Assembly: GCF_001653475.1 (NCBI RefSeq) | Contig: NZ_CP011487.1 | Coordinates: forward strand, 1,240,001 to 1,304,000 | Reading direction: 5' to 3' | Source: Helicobacter pylori | GTDB taxonomy: Bacteria > Campylobacterota > Campylobacteria > Campylobacterales > Helicobacteraceae | Length of the DNA: 64,000 bases | Shown here: positions 1 to 10,750 of the stretch, one piece after another | How the letters are laid out: the number at the start of each line of letters is the position of its first letter | How positions within the stretch are numbered: the stretch's first letter is position 1 | Position numbers and translations under genes: made by a program | The notes under the pieces: generated by a model | The model's input: only the letters and a program-made list of their open reading frames with translations | The model's database searches: none | What the model was told of the DNA's origin: nothing

Positions 1-571
1 TAACACGGTAGTGTTTTTCAACAAAATCGCCAATGATTTTGGAAAAAAACATCATCACTATTACGGATAAAATAATGGCAACGACCATGATTTCTAAATG
101 CTTGGCAAGACCAATAGCCGTGATCACAGAGTCTAAAGAAAAGACAATGTCTAAAAACATGATTTCTATTAAAGTGATGAAAAAGCCAAACGCTTTTTCT
201 TGGTGTTTTTCTCCTTTAGGATAAATCTGATCTTTTAATTCCACTAACGCTTTAAAAGCTAAAAACACCCCCCCTAAAAGCAACACCACATCACGCCATG
301 AAAAGCTCATGCTTATTAAAGTGAATAAAGGCTTTTGCAAATGGCTGATGAAAAACAAGCCCCCTAAAAGCCCTATACGAGCAAACATAGCCAAGCCTAA
401 TCCTAAAATCCTGGCCTTATTTTGCTGGTGTTTGGGGAGTTTATAGACCATCACCGTGATAAAAATGATATTGTCAATCCCCAAAATGATTTCTAAAAGC
501 GTGAGCGTAGTCAAGGAGACTATGCCATGCGTTGTAGAAAGAGCGTCTAGGAGTGAGGATAAAAACTCCAT
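1..571 (-). CDS. TerC-family integral membrane protein, C-terminus cut by window edge
   Basis: The minus-strand frame is open from an ATG at 569-571 to the window start, so the C-terminus is missing. The visible ~190 residues are very hydrophobic, with several membrane segments. They carry the acidic TerC motifs: an E..LGIDN block near residues 27-34 in the first helix and a second F-L-D-I-V-F-S-L-D-S block further on. TerC proteins are inner-membrane proteins linked to metal-ion (often Mn2+) export or tellurite resistance; the substrate cannot be read from sequence. It follows corA by 6 bp and is probably co-transcribed with it, giving a pair of metal-transport genes. The family call is firm and the substrate is inference. 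Confidence 0.85.
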   Translation of the reverse strand, partial: MEFLSSLLDALSTTHGIVSLTTLTLLEIILGIDNIIFITVMVYKLPKHQQNKARILGLGLAMFARIGLLGGLFFISHLQKPLFTLISMSFSWRDVVLLLGGVFLAFKALVELKDQIYPKGEKHQEKAFGFFITLIEIMFLDIVFSLDSVITAIGLAKHLEIMVVAIILSVIVMMFFSKIIGDFVEKHYRV

Positions 572-577
572 GAAAGG

Positions 578-1540
578 CTACAACCAGCCTTTCTTTTTAA
601 AATAAATCACAGGGAGAATCGTAGAAATCGCCATGACAATCAACGCGAAAAGATACCCGTATTGCCATTCTAACTCCGGCATGAATTTAAAATTCATGCC
701 ATAAATCGTGCCGATCAAAGTGGGGGGCATCATCGCCATGGTCACCACAGTGAAGAGCTTGATGATTTTATTTTGCTCCACATTGACTTGAGAAGCGAAC
801 AGGTTTTGAATGTTGTCTAGAGAGTTGAGATTGACCGTTGTAGACTCCACTAAAGAACTAAAATCGGTTAAAATGATATTTAAATTATTTTTGGTATCGC
901 TATCCACTTTATTGCTCCTTAATAAAGCGGTAATAATGCGCCGTTTGTCAAAAAAGGAATCCCTTAAAGCCACATTAAATTCTTGCAAATTGGACAAGCG
1001 CATCAAAACATTTTCATGCGTAGGCGTGGAAGTTTCTTTGAAAATGATATTTTTACGCAACAAGCTCGTTTGCTTGTTGATCCACTCTAGGCATTCTACC
1101 CCTTTTTCAAAATACACTTCAAAGATTTTGGTTAGAATGTCAAACCCGTCTTCAAATTTTTTAGGGCTAGCTAAAACCTTTTTTTGGATAGAATCAAAGA
1201 TTTCTAAAGTCCCGTAATAAATCGTGAAAAGAATGTTATTAGACAAAATAAAGGTCGCCATTTCCGTGCGGAAAGCCTCATTTTCATCCTGGTTAGTGAA
1301 AAAGGCGTTGATCGTAACGCTGGAGCTGTCTTCCCAATATTTGGTAACTGATGAGACTCGTTGGGAATGGTCTGTGTTGTAGTGGATAGCGTATTCTTGG
1401 CTTAGAGTGGCCAGTTCATTGGGTGTAGGGTTGATGAGCTCAAACCATAGGACTTCATTTTCTTCTACATCAAAGCCATTAAAATCATTAAAGCGTTTTT
1501 TAATGACAAATTTTTGCTGTTTGAAAAACACATTCACCAT
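578..1540 (-). CDS. corA: CorA-type Mg2+/Co2+/Ni2+ channel
   Basis: This is a 320-residue protein with a long, charged, helical cytoplasmic N-terminal domain and two C-terminal membrane helices (about 262-280 and 295-315). The signature YGMNF follows the first helix near residues 281-285, and the short basic tail KKKGWL ends the protein. Length and architecture are those of CorA, which forms pentameric inner-membrane channels for divalent cations; H. pylori CorA is known to support Mg2+ uptake. It lies 16 bp after pgk on the same strand and 6 bp before the TerC-family gene. No disruption is visible. Confidence 0.95.
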   Translation of the reverse strand: MVNVFFKQQKFVIKKRFNDFNGFDVEENEVLWFELINPTPNELATLSQEYAIHYNTDHSQRVSSVTKYWEDSSSVTINAFFTNQDENEAFRTEMATFILSNNILFTIYYGTLEIFDSIQKKVLASPKKFEDGFDILTKIFEVYFEKGVECLEWINKQTSLLRKNIIFKETSTPTHENVLMRLSNLQEFNVALRDSFFDKRRIITALLRSNKVDSDTKNNLNIILTDFSSLVESTTVNLNSLDNIQNLFASQVNVEQNKIIKLFTVVTMAMMPPTLIGTIYGMNFKFMPELEWQYGYLFALIVMAISTILPVIYFKKKGWL

Positions 1541-1555
1541 AAGCGATCCTTAGAG

Positions 1556-2764
1556 TTAATGGCGTTTATCCAAAACCTCAAAACAAGGTAAAATTTTGCC
1601 CTCTAATAATTCCAAACTCGCTCCCCCACCGGTAGAAATAAAACTCATGTTATCCTTTTCGCCCGCACGGTTGATCGCATCAATGGTATCGCCCCCGCCA
1701 ATGAGCGAGAAAGCGTAAGTGTCAGCGATTTTGTGGGCTAAAAAGGTTGTGCCTCTGGCAAATTCTTGTTTTTCATGCACGCCTAAAGGGCCATTCCATA
1801 TGATCGTGGGCGCGCTCTCTATGACTTCAGAAAATAATTTCACGCTCGCAGGCCCTATATCAGCGATCTTGTGTTTAGGCTCAATGTCTTGGACGGGTGA
1901 AATTTTGATGTGTTTAGGGTTAAGAATATCATCAGTAGTTACGGCGTCTATGGGTAAATAGACTTTGACTTTTTTTTCTTTCGCGCTTTTTAACAACTCT
2001 AAGGCGTCATTGATTAGAGCGTCTTCTACAGAAGAATCTTGCACATCGTAGCCTAAGGCTTTTAAGAAGGTGTTACTCATCGCTCCGGCAATGATGAGCT
2101 TGTCAATAAGATCTAAAATGTTTTTTAACAGGGTGAGTTTGGAGCTGACCTTAGCCCCCCCCACAATCAACAATAAAGGGCGTAAAGGGTGGTTAAACGC
2201 TTGATAAAACGAATCAATTTCTTTTTTGAGTAAAAACCCGCTCACTTTTATGGGGGCGAATTTAGCGGTGCCATAAGTGCTGGCGTGCTTTCTGTGGCTC
2301 GTGCCAAAAGCGTCATTCACAAACACATCGCACAAGCTCGCTAAATCTTTAGCCAGATTTTCATCATTTTCTTCTTCGCCTTTTAAAAAGCGGATATTTT
2401 CTAAAAGAAAAATCCTTGTAGGTGCGTTTTCGTTTAAGGCTTGCTTGAGTTGTGCGATATTGTGAGAAAAAACCACTTCATGGTTTAAGAGTCTTTCAAG
2501 GCGTTTCAAAAAAGGCTTTAAGCTTAATTTTTCTTCAACCCCTTTAGGGCGGCCCAAATGGCTCACTAAAATAATATCTTTAGCCTTATTGTCAATACAA
2601 AATTGGATAGTAGGCAAGCTCTCTCTGATGCGTGTGTCATCGGTAATGTTCAAATTTTCATCTAAAGGCACATTAAAATCCACTCTAATAAGCACCCTTT
2701 TGTGGCTGACTTCCACTTCTTGAATGTTTTTAACATTTTGCATAAACGACATTTTAGCTAACAT
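1556..2764 (-). CDS. pgk: Phosphoglycerate kinase
   Basis: Cytosolic enzyme that interconverts 1,3-bisphosphoglycerate + ADP and 3-phosphoglycerate + ATP. Family blocks appear in order: RVDFNVPL near the N-terminus, SHLGRPKG, FVNDAFGTSHR, GGAKVSSK, WNGPLGVHE, and the nucleotide-binding GGGDT and STGGGASLE near the C-terminus. The 402-residue length is normal. The ATG at 2764 is preceded by a purine-rich AAAGGA; a second in-frame Met four codons in is an alternative. The stop of gap lies 15 bp upstream, so gap and pgk form a glycolytic pair, with corA following. H. pylori lacks a complete glycolysis, and this pair is usually assigned to gluconeogenic flux. Confidence 0.96.
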   Translation of the reverse strand: MLAKMSFMQNVKNIQEVEVSHKRVLIRVDFNVPLDENLNITDDTRIRESLPTIQFCIDNKAKDIILVSHLGRPKGVEEKLSLKPFLKRLERLLNHEVVFSHNIAQLKQALNENAPTRIFLLENIRFLKGEEENDENLAKDLASLCDVFVNDAFGTSHRKHASTYGTAKFAPIKVSGFLLKKEIDSFYQAFNHPLRPLLLIVGGAKVSSKLTLLKNILDLIDKLIIAGAMSNTFLKALGYDVQDSSVEDALINDALELLKSAKEKKVKVYLPIDAVTTDDILNPKHIKISPVQDIEPKHKIADIGPASVKLFSEVIESAPTIIWNGPLGVHEKQEFARGTTFLAHKIADTYAFSLIGGGDTIDAINRAGEKDNMSFISTGGGASLELLEGKILPCFEVLDKRH

Positions 2765-2779
2765 GAAAAATCCTTTCTT

Positions 2780-3781
<1,002 letters not shown>

Positions 3782-3798
3782 TTATTTAAAAATTGCCA

Positions 3799-3806
3799 TT
3801 TTATCA
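3799..3806 (-). promoter_or_regulatory. Candidate -10 region for gap-pgk-corA
   Basis: On the minus strand TGTGATAAAAT resembles an extended -10 element. It lies about 30 bp upstream of the gap ATG, leaving a short leader that contains the AAGGGA ribosome site. H. pylori promoters often lack a -35 box, so this is a weak call. Confidence 0.3.
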
Positions 3807-4087
3807 CAAACGCTCTTAAATAAGGTTACTTGATCCTCCTAATCAAATTAAATTGGATAATCCTTTTAAAAACCTCATCGCCTTTAACAGCCCCAAAAAT
3901 TTTTTAGAGCTCGCCTAAGCTAAGTCTAAGTTACTATACTCAGAGGTTCTTAAGCAAAACTCTCGTGTTTGATATTAAGAATGTTTTTTTAAAAAGATTT
4001 TAAAGATCTCATAACTTTATTTAGGAAATTCAAAGAAAGTTGCAAACCATTTATAGCTCACAAACCAAACCACACAAAGGAGTAAGC

Positions 4088-5541
4088 ATGGAAACAAACT
4101 TATGGATTAAAGGGCTAGGGGTGTTAAGTCTAGCGTTAACGATGCCTTTATTGGGAGGAACGTCTATTGATGTGCGCACGCAAACAGAAAGTGATTTTAA
4201 TAAATATACTTTTAATATTAAAGAACAAACCTACCTTGAAATCTCATCCAATGTGGATAACATTGTCATTCAAAATATTGAGCTCAATAGGGGGAATTGC
4301 AAGAGTAAGGTTATAAGCAACACGAGTTTAAAAAGTTATGAGAGCAAAAGAAACGAGATCATGCAACAAATTAAAAATGCGAGAAGTAATAGTGTGGTGG
4401 AGGATAAGAGCGGATCTTCTATGGTATTAGAACAAATACAAGAAGCCAAAACTCAAATTGAAGCCATAAAAGTGGGTCAAAAGAAAATCCAAGAGAAATT
4501 CAGTGCCATAAACACCTACGATGAGTTGATAAACAAAAAAGACCAAGATGATTCTATTTTCCATAACGAAGATTTTCAGTCTATCGTTCCATGTCTTGAT
4601 AAATGCTATATTTATTTATTAATGAGACGCCAAAAAGCAAAGAGCTCTACTCTATAAGGTTCTTTAAAGAAAGCATCACGATTCTCTTTAACTTGTTCTT
4701 TGATGATCATTACTCATCTAAATCTAATGATTGGATGTTGGAATATAAAAATTTTAAGGAATCTAAAGACTTTAATAGAAATTATTATTGTGAATACAAT
4801 GATATGTCCTATCTCGTGCTCAAAGGTTATGCTGAATCTAAAAATTACGATCAAGAACGCTATAGATACGATCACATATACAAAGATTACATCAGCGATT
4901 ATGTCAAAAGCATCATAGGGGATAAAGATTACGATCAACTTACCGATCCAGAATATTGGATAAATTTCAGAAACGAGAGTCAGGAGCTTTCTGAAAAATA
5001 CCACCTTGGCGATGATCTTCATACAAGAGATCAGTGCTACTCGAGAGGAGGAGAAGAAAGAGAAGAATGCCAATTAAAACTCAACAAAGAACTCAAACAT
5101 AAATACGACACAGCAATACAAGAGCAAAAAGATAAATTCAGTCAATACTTAAACGATATACTCCAAAAACTAAACGCAGTCTATTTGCAAAAATACAAGC
5201 AATACGCTTTAAATCTAGTCAATTTAGAGGTTAAAAAGGAGATCAAAGAACTCTCTGATTTTATCACAAACCAGCAGCAAGCATACCCACAAACACGACA
5301 ACAAGAACAGCAAGCATACCAACGAAAACAACAAGAAAAACTACAGGAGCAAAAACGACTCGCTCAAGAACTCGCTCAAGTGGAACAAAAAATCAAAGAG
5401 ATGAAAGAACATGGTAATACTATAGAAATCCCCCTAAAGTTTGGCGAAGTTTTTAAGATACCAGTTTGCAGCAATATTAGAGAGACCAAAATAAAAACCA
5501 ACAAAGGCACTTATACTTTCAGCCCTAAGCGAAGGTATTGA
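4088..5541 (+). pseudogene. Secreted coiled-coil protein gene, one-base frameshift near 4603-4657
   Basis: The ATG at 4088 follows a good site, AAAGGAG, seven bases upstream; a longer in-frame extension to 4040 lacks this. The first part has a signal peptide (basic start, hydrophobic stretch ending LLGG), then a soluble stretch with NRGNC and predicted helix, and stops at 4657. The rest is open from 4603 in another frame: an acidic, Tyr-rich middle, a Q/K-rich coiled coil (about 5260-5420) and a beta-like end with PVCSN and KTNKGTYTF. The length is 1454 nt, one short of 485 codons, so a single one-base deletion in 4603-4657 explains both parts. Two spaced Cys near each end could form disulfides. 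I do not recognise the family with certainty. A TATACT at 3935-3940 is a possible -10. Confidence 0.6.
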
Positions 5542-5562
5542 ACGGAAGCAGAGCTTTTTGAG

Positions 5563-6264
5563 TCATAAACTGAAATCAAAATCCTTGCGATAAACCTCTC
5601 TGTAAGCTTTTTGAACGCTTGTAAAAACCCCACTCCCTAAAAACCCCCTAGATAATGGGCTAGGGTGAGGGGCTGTGATGATGATGTGCTTGTTTTTGGG
5701 GATTAGCGCGATCTTTTTTTGGGCGACTTTCCCTAATAACACCACGATTAAAGGAGAAATCGTTTCAAAAAGGCGCATCAATATTTGATCGCTAAAAGCT
5801 TCCCAGCCAATGTATTTGTGCGAAGCGGCCTGGTTTTTTTCCACGCTTAAAATGGCGTTCAATAACAGCATGCCCCTTTTAGCCCATGCACTCAAATCCC
5901 CACAACAAGGCACAGGCACGCCTAAATTCGCATGCAATTCTTTAAAAATATTTTTTAAGCTTGGGGGGATGGAGGCGTTTTTTCCCACGCTAAAGCTTAA
6001 GCCCATCGCCACAGGCAATTCTTGCTTATTTTCCAGGTAGGTGGAATGGTAGGGATCTTGCCCTAAAAGGATGATTTTAACCGCGCAAGGGGGCGTTAGA
6101 TTGAGTGCATAAAACAGATTAGAGCTTTTAGGGAAAATGGTTTTAGGGCTTTTTAGAGCCTCTAAGTAGCGTTTTTCTATTTCTAAGAAATAAGGCTTTT
6201 TAAATTCGCTTTGCAAAAACTCCCGCCAAGCCAAACTTAAAGGAGCGTAGTCAAAAAGCTTCAT
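5563..6264 (-). CDS. ung: Uracil-DNA glycosylase
   Basis: This 233-residue family-1 UDG removes uracil from DNA for base-excision repair in the cytosol. The catalytic water-activating motif GQDPYH is at about residues 68-73, and the DNA-intercalation loop HPSPLS follows near residue 200. Length is normal for the family. The gene overlaps plsC by 4 bp (ATGA-type), so it is translationally coupled behind plsC. It converges on the secreted coiled-coil pseudogene, with only about 20 bp between stops. No defect is visible. Confidence 0.96.
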   Translation of the reverse strand: MKLFDYAPLSLAWREFLQSEFKKPYFLEIEKRYLEALKSPKTIFPKSSNLFYALNLTPPCAVKIILLGQDPYHSTYLENKQELPVAMGLSFSVGKNASIPPSLKNIFKELHANLGVPVPCCGDLSAWAKRGMLLLNAILSVEKNQAASHKYIGWEAFSDQILMRLFETISPLIVVLLGKVAQKKIALIPKNKHIIITAPHPSPLSRGFLGSGVFTSVQKAYREVYRKDFDFSL

Positions 6265-6974
6265 GCGTTTAATTCATGGTAGTGTTTTAAATACTCTTTT
6301 TGCATGCGCTCTTCTAATTCTTCATACCAGGTAGGCGAGTTAAAATCAGGCGTATAGCTTTCTAGCATGACTAAACGGGTGCGGGCTTTATAGGCTTCTA
6401 AGGGTTTGGAATTAAAGATTTTAATGGAATTGATTAACACCATGGGCTGGATTTTGAGCTGGAATTTTTCGGCGATGATTTTAGCCCCTTGCTTGAAAGG
6501 GAGGAATTTTGCTCCTCCTTTGCCTCTAGTGCCTTCAGGGAAAATCACTAAAGGGCGGTTTTGGTCTAGTTTTTCTTTGCATGCTTTCAAAAGGCTCACA
6601 ATCCCCTTTTTATCCTCTCTGTCAATTAAAATCATTCCGGTGTCGGTTAGGGCATGCCCATAAAAAGGGATTTCGCCCAGCTCTTTTTTAGCGATCCAGC
6701 AAATATTACTAGGGTGGTAGGCTTCTAAATAAATAATATCCAGTAAGCTTTGGTGGTTTAAGACAATGAGTTTAGCGTCCGTATCAAAAGCGCCTGTTTT
6801 TTCTAAATTAACCCCGGTGAGGGGAAAAAAGCATGAACAAGCCCTACGGCTGGAGCGGGCGTTATTGTTTTTGCGGTTAAAATAATTGAAAACAATGATA
6901 ACGGCTAAGCCTATAGCGATCACTAAAGCTCTATAAACCGCTCTTAAAGGATTGGACTTTTTATTTGACTTCAT
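6261..6974 (-). CDS. plsC: 1-acyl-sn-glycerol-3-phosphate acyltransferase
   Basis: PlsC acylates lysophosphatidic acid to phosphatidic acid at the inner membrane. This 237-residue protein has an N-terminal membrane helix (about 15-30). The acyltransferase HX4D motif sits in NHQSLLD (His74, Asp79) and the glycerophosphate-binding motif FPEGTRG is near residue 145. It overlaps the upstream SH3-like gene by 14 bp and the downstream ung by 4 bp, so the three are one transcription unit behind the protease gene. An unusual Arg-rich and Cys-containing stretch (RSSRRACSC) lies just after the membrane helix. Confidence 0.93.
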   Translation of the reverse strand: MKSNKKSNPLRAVYRALVIAIGLAVIIVFNYFNRKNNNARSSRRACSCFFPLTGVNLEKTGAFDTDAKLIVLNHQSLLDIIYLEAYHPSNICWIAKKELGEIPFYGHALTDTGMILIDREDKKGIVSLLKACKEKLDQNRPLVIFPEGTRGKGGAKFLPFKQGAKIIAEKFQLKIQPMVLINSIKIFNSKPLEAYKARTRLVMLESYTPDFNSPTWYEELEERMQKEYLKHYHELNA

Positions 6975-8136
6975 CTTTTTTGACCCATCCTATTTGTTCA
7001 TGCGGCGTTAGGATTTTATAATAATCATCATGCGAACCTAAGATTTTAATCGGCATTTCATTTTTAGAAAGCCCTAAAATGGTGGAATTTTGCGTGGGCA
7101 GAATGCGGATTTTTTTATGAGCGAGCAAAATGGCTGATTTTTGCGTGAATAAAAGGTTATATAAAACAAACCCTAAGCACAAAATCCCAAGCCCTAAAAA
7201 AATGAGTTTGCGCCCAAAAATGAAAAACAACACCAAGAAAAACACGCACAAAGCGAGCAGCGCCACATTAGAAAAGACTAAAAAATTGTTTTTAGGGATG
7301 AGATCGCTTTGAATACCGGTAGTGTCTTGAGTGGGAATGGTTGAAAAAGATAAGGTTTTAAACTGCCTATCAGAAAGCGAAAAATAATCAAAAGAAAGGT
7401 TTTGAATGGTTTTAGGCAGCACACAATAATAAAAAACGCTCCCTTCTTTAGCCTTGATTTGGTTTAAAGAGGCGTTATCAAACCCTTGTTTGAGCACTTC
7501 TTTGATGCGAAAATCTTCCCAATTAGCCTCTTTGAACGCTAATTCCACCACCAAAATATTGTTTTTATCGTCATAATCTTTGGTTTTGTATTGCAAGACT
7601 TGTAAATCTTTAGCCATAATATTCGCGTAACGAGGGTTTTTGGATAAATCTGTTACCTGCAAAGTAACTTTTGGGGCTATGGAGTGATCTATGTATTTGT
7701 CTTTATTGGAAAACGCGCTCACTTCTAAAGGCGGAATGCTCGCTTTTATGCCCTTAATTTTGTAATAATAAGTCGCTCTGAAAAGCTCTTTTTCCACCTT
7801 TTTCCATTTAGGCATCTTATTTAAAGGCTCAATTTGGGTTTTATCCAACCCGTCTTTGATTTTGGCTTCCAAAAACTCAGCGTCAAACAGCAATAAATCA
7901 TAAGTTACACCTATAATCTGACCGATATAAACCGGGTTGTTTTCCAAATCTTCTAATTGGGGGATTTTTACATAAGCCACTTTAGCCTTGATTTCTTCTG
8001 GCTCATGAGCGTTTTCAGCAACCAAATCAGCAACCAAAAAAGTGGCTAAAAAGCTTAAAATCAAACTGATGGTTTTAACGATTTTGATTGAATGAGTGCA
8101 AAAACCCATTAACGATTTTTCAAACAAAAACCCCAT
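6961..8136 (-). CDS. Membrane protein with signal peptide, two TM helices and C-terminal SH3-like domain
   Basis: This 391-residue protein has a basic start followed by a hydrophobic segment ending [10 protein letters not shown], probably a signal peptide. A large periplasmic beta-rich region follows (to about 280), with some resemblance to BatD-type Ig-like repeats. Two closely spaced membrane helices come next (about 285-335). The last ~50 residues look like a bacterial SH3 domain (ILPTQNSTI..., ending [10 protein letters not shown]). SH3 domains of this kind often bind peptidoglycan, but its side of the membrane is not certain here. It sits between the C-terminal protease gene and plsC with short spacing. 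No specific function is assigned. Confidence 0.8.
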   Translation of the reverse strand: MGFLFEKSLMGFCTHSIKIVKTISLILSFLATFLVADLVAENAHEPEEIKAKVAYVKIPQLEDLENNPVYIGQIIGVTYDLLLFDAEFLEAKIKDGLDKTQIEPLNKMPKWKKVEKELFRATYYYKIKGIKASIPPLEVSAFSNKDKYIDHSIAPKVTLQVTDLSKNPRYANIMAKDLQVLQYKTKDYDDKNNILVVELAFKEANWEDFRIKEVLKQGFDNASLNQIKAKEGSVFYYCVLPKTIQNLSFDYFSLSDRQFKTLSFSTIPTQDTTGIQSDLIPKNNFLVFSNVALLALCVFFLVLFFIFGRKLIFLGLGILCLGFVLYNLLFTQKSAILLAHKKIRILPTQNSTILGLSKNEMPIKILGSHDDYYKILTPHEQIGWVKKDEVK

Positions 8137-8142
8137 GAGTTT

Positions 8143-9507
8143 TTATTTCTTCTTCGGCGCTTTTTCATCCATTTTATCATCCACGATAGACCAGGTTTTC
8201 AAGCTGTCAATAGCGGTTTTTAGTTGAATATCATCATTGATCATTTTAGGAGTAACCTCTTTTTCCTCTTCGTTTTTCTTGTCTTTATCCGCCTCTTTGG
8301 AATTAGGGGTTTTATCATCAATCTTTTTAAGCTCTTGCTCTAAATGGTGTTTTAAATCTGCTTCTTTCAGGCTCAATTTGTTGTCATTTTCTGGCACTTT
8401 ACCCGGATAAATCACAATATCAGGCGTGATCCCCTTAGCTTGAATGGTGCGCCCACTCGGCAAATAGTAGCGTGCGGTCGTGATTTTAATGGCTTCGTCT
8501 TTATTGACAGGGAGCAGCACCTGCACGCTTCCCTTACCAAAGGTTTTTTCACCGATAATCACGGCTCGTTTGTGATCTTGCAACGCCCCTGCTACGATCT
8601 CGCTCGCACTCGCTGAACCGCCATTGACTAACACCGCAATAGGCAAATTGGTATAAGGGGCTCTGCCATTAGCCTTGTATTCTAAATTTTCTTCTTTATT
8701 TTTGCCTTTTTGAGAGACTAAAACCCCCTCTTTAATAAACAGGTTAGACAAGCCTACCGCTTGGTTTAACAGCCCTCCAGGATTCCCCCTTAAATCCAAC
8801 ACGATCCCCTTAGTATTAGGGTTAGCTTTTAAGCCGTCTAAAACCGATTTGGTAACATTTTTATCAAAAGAATTGACTCTCACATACAAATAAGGGGTGT
8901 CTTTAATCGTTTTCACATAGACAGATGGGACTTTAATGATGTCTCTAATAATGTTAAACACCAAGGGTTTTGGCTCGTTTTTTCTTACAATGGTGATCTG
9001 AATAGGGGTCTTTGGCTTGCCACGCATGAGATTGATCGCATCATCAATGCTCATGCTCAGCGTGCTTTCGTTGTTGATTTTTAAAATGTTATCGCCCGCT
9101 TTAACCCCAGCCTTGTAAGCTGGAGTGCCTTCTAAAGGGGCGATAACGGTTAAAACGCCATCGCGCATGCCCACCGTAATCCCAAGCCCCCCAAATTCGC
9201 CCTCGGTTTGGGCTTGAAATTCCTTAAACTTCTTTTCATTCAAATACGCTGAATGCGCGTCCAAATTAGAGAGCAAGCCCTCAATCGCTTTAGTCATGAT
9301 CTCAGAAATAGTGATTTTATCCACATATTTTTTTTCAATTTCTGTAACTACATTAGAGAAACGACTGAACGCTTCCACCCTTTTAGCCGCTAATTCTTGC
9401 GGATCTTCTTTAACCGGCTTGACCGGCTTTTTTTCCTTAACTTCACCACCATGCAAACTCACAGCAAGAGAAACCGCTAACAACCCTTTAAAAAGTCGTT
9501 TTGTCAT
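8143..9507 (-). CDS. ctp: Carboxyl-terminal processing protease, S41 family
   Basis: Periplasmic serine protease of the CtpA/Prc type. From the ATG at 9507 it is 454 residues with signal peptide MTKRLFKGLLAVSLAVSL; GTG codons five codons further up are possible but would spoil the signal peptide. A PDZ domain (about 100-180) starts at GEFGGLGITV. The catalytic Ser is in NGGSASASE and the Lys base is in GEKTFGKGSVQ about 25 residues later. The C-terminal ~70 residues are Lys/Glu-rich and low complexity. Such proteases trim C-termini of periplasmic proteins and often act on cell-wall enzymes. It heads the unit with the SH3-like gene, plsC and ung. Confidence 0.93.
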   Translation of the reverse strand: MTKRLFKGLLAVSLAVSLHGGEVKEKKPVKPVKEDPQELAAKRVEAFSRFSNVVTEIEKKYVDKITISEIMTKAIEGLLSNLDAHSAYLNEKKFKEFQAQTEGEFGGLGITVGMRDGVLTVIAPLEGTPAYKAGVKAGDNILKINNESTLSMSIDDAINLMRGKPKTPIQITIVRKNEPKPLVFNIIRDIIKVPSVYVKTIKDTPYLYVRVNSFDKNVTKSVLDGLKANPNTKGIVLDLRGNPGGLLNQAVGLSNLFIKEGVLVSQKGKNKEENLEYKANGRAPYTNLPIAVLVNGGSASASEIVAGALQDHKRAVIIGEKTFGKGSVQVLLPVNKDEAIKITTARYYLPSGRTIQAKGITPDIVIYPGKVPENDNKLSLKEADLKHHLEQELKKIDDKTPNSKEADKDKKNEEEKEVTPKMINDDIQLKTAIDSLKTWSIVDDKMDEKAPKKK

Positions 9508-9578
9508 TGTTAATAGCACCACCCATTTTTGAGATTAGAAAGAATCACCTTTAAGGCTTTATTCAATTTTTTGCGTTT

Positions 9579-9599
9579 ATTCTATCTAAAATTTAGATA
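9579..9599 (-). promoter_or_regulatory. Candidate ctp promoter with 17-bp perfect palindrome
   Basis: On the minus strand a TAGAAT (9579-9584) lies about 72 bp upstream of the ctp ATG and would serve as a -10. Overlapping its upstream edge, 9583-9599 reads TATCTAAA-A-TTTAGATA, a perfect inverted repeat of eight bases around one centre base. Position and symmetry suit an operator, but an AT-rich palindrome can arise by chance. Confidence 0.35.
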
Positions 9600-9617
9600 A
9601 TATGCCCATTCATTCAC

Positions 9618-9880
9618 TCATTTTGAGCCTAAACGATACAACAAAAACGCATAACTCCCCGATCCATTCAAATGCAAATCGCAAAGCATGTCAATGACAA
9701 AAAGATTAGAAATGGGGCTTACTTTAGAGCCTCTATCGCAAACTAGAGCGAGATTAGGTATAAAGGCATTATTGCCCCATAAGTTATGCAACAAAACTCT
9801 ATTAGTATATCGGTTGCCATTACTGAACTCCAAGCTCCCTGTACCTTGCTCTGTCTTGCGATACTTAGTGCCACTTGGCT
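9618..9880 (-). pseudogene. Remnant of type ISP specificity-domain sequence
   Basis: Downstream of the GANTC nuclease stop there is no complete gene. The minus strand encodes a 71-residue fragment whose second half (PNLALVCDRGSKV, then CDLHLNGSGSYAF) resembles the repeating specificity-domain motif of type ISP restriction enzymes. The same text occurs again at 11949-12084 at the end of the damaged ISP gene. The first half (9760-9880) is not matched there and I do not recognise it. It is best read as a leftover from insertion or recombination. Confidence 0.6.
9630..9759. repeat. 130-bp direct repeat, copy 1 (left flank of GANTC R-M pair)
   Basis: Same orientation and length as 11955-12084, with only a handful of mismatches (for example at the ATGTCAATGAC versus ATGTTCGTTAC segment). 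The two copies bracket the nuclease and methylase genes exactly, and both encode part of an ISP-type specificity domain. Confidence 0.9.
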
Positions 9881-10750
9881 TTAGATTAATAACAATCTTT
9901 CTTCTAACTTTGACGCTAATTGCTGATAAATCGTTTTATTCTGTTGCCTAAAATACTCTGCTAACATTTTTAAAACTTTTTGTTCTGGGAATAAAATTAA
10001 CACAAGATTGAAAATTTCATCATTATCCAAAAGCTTTCTATAAACGCTTGGCGCTAAATCTTTGATTTCTTTAAAGCTCTCTAAAGGATTTTCATCAAAA
10101 TTCAAACTGGGTAAATCAGGTAAGGTTTCACGCCATCGCGCTAAATGGTTTAAAACCTCATTCCAAACTTGTGGGATATTAAGTTCTTCAAACAACTCCT
10201 TACCATAACACAAGCTCAAAGGCACGCCATAATCAACAGATAATTTTTGCAATTCTTCTTTATAATAATTTTGATTTTTATTCAAACTCTCATCTATAAA
10301 GTAAAAATAGCCTTGAATGTTTTCGCCATAATGATGGATTAAAGTCTCTAGTTTTCTTTCAAAGTTATCTATTTGCCCTCTCTTTTTAGCGCTGTCATGG
10401 TCATCTCGCATTTTTTGTTCTATAAAATAATATGTGTTATCTTTTTTAGCAAACTGATCTAATTCCAAAGATTCCATTTTTTCTTTATCCTTATTGTAAT
10501 AAGGAATTTTTTTAGATAAAGGTGAAAAGTTATGCTCTTTTAAATACTCTTCTATTAAGTATTCAAACGCATCGCCAAACTTAATCTCATGGGAAGTCAA
10601 TAAATTTTGTAATAGTTTTGTTTTAGGCTTAGTGGGTCTAAAAATCCCCAAATAGCGTTCAGGATTTTCAGCAATATTTTCAAGTAATTTTGCTTTAGAT
10701 GTTCCAAAGACGAAACGATTAAAGATCTCATTAAAGGTTTGATAATCCAT
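9881..10750 (-). CDS. Type II restriction endonuclease, probably GANTC-specific (HinfI/HpyAIV-like)
   Basis: This 289-residue soluble protein is directly downstream of, and shares one base with, a CcrM/HinfI-like GANTC methylase. It carries a plausible PD-(D/E)XK centre: LDQFAKKD followed eleven residues later by the E-x-K of IEQKMRDDHD, near residues 95-117. Small type II nucleases diverge strongly, so the specificity comes from the partner. In H. pylori 26695 the equivalent pair is HpyAIV, which recognises GANTC. The frame is intact. The pair is an accessory insertion, since it lies between the 130-bp repeats. Confidence 0.8.
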   Translation of the reverse strand: MDYQTFNEIFNRFVFGTSKAKLLENIAENPERYLGIFRPTKPKTKLLQNLLTSHEIKFGDAFEYLIEEYLKEHNFSPLSKKIPYYNKDKEKMESLELDQFAKKDNTYYFIEQKMRDDHDSAKKRGQIDNFERKLETLIHHYGENIQGYFYFIDESLNKNQNYYKEELQKLSVDYGVPLSLCYGKELFEELNIPQVWNEVLNHLARWRETLPDLPSLNFDENPLESFKEIKDLAPSVYRKLLDNDEIFNLVLILFPEQKVLKMLAEYFRQQNKTIYQQLASKLEERLLLI

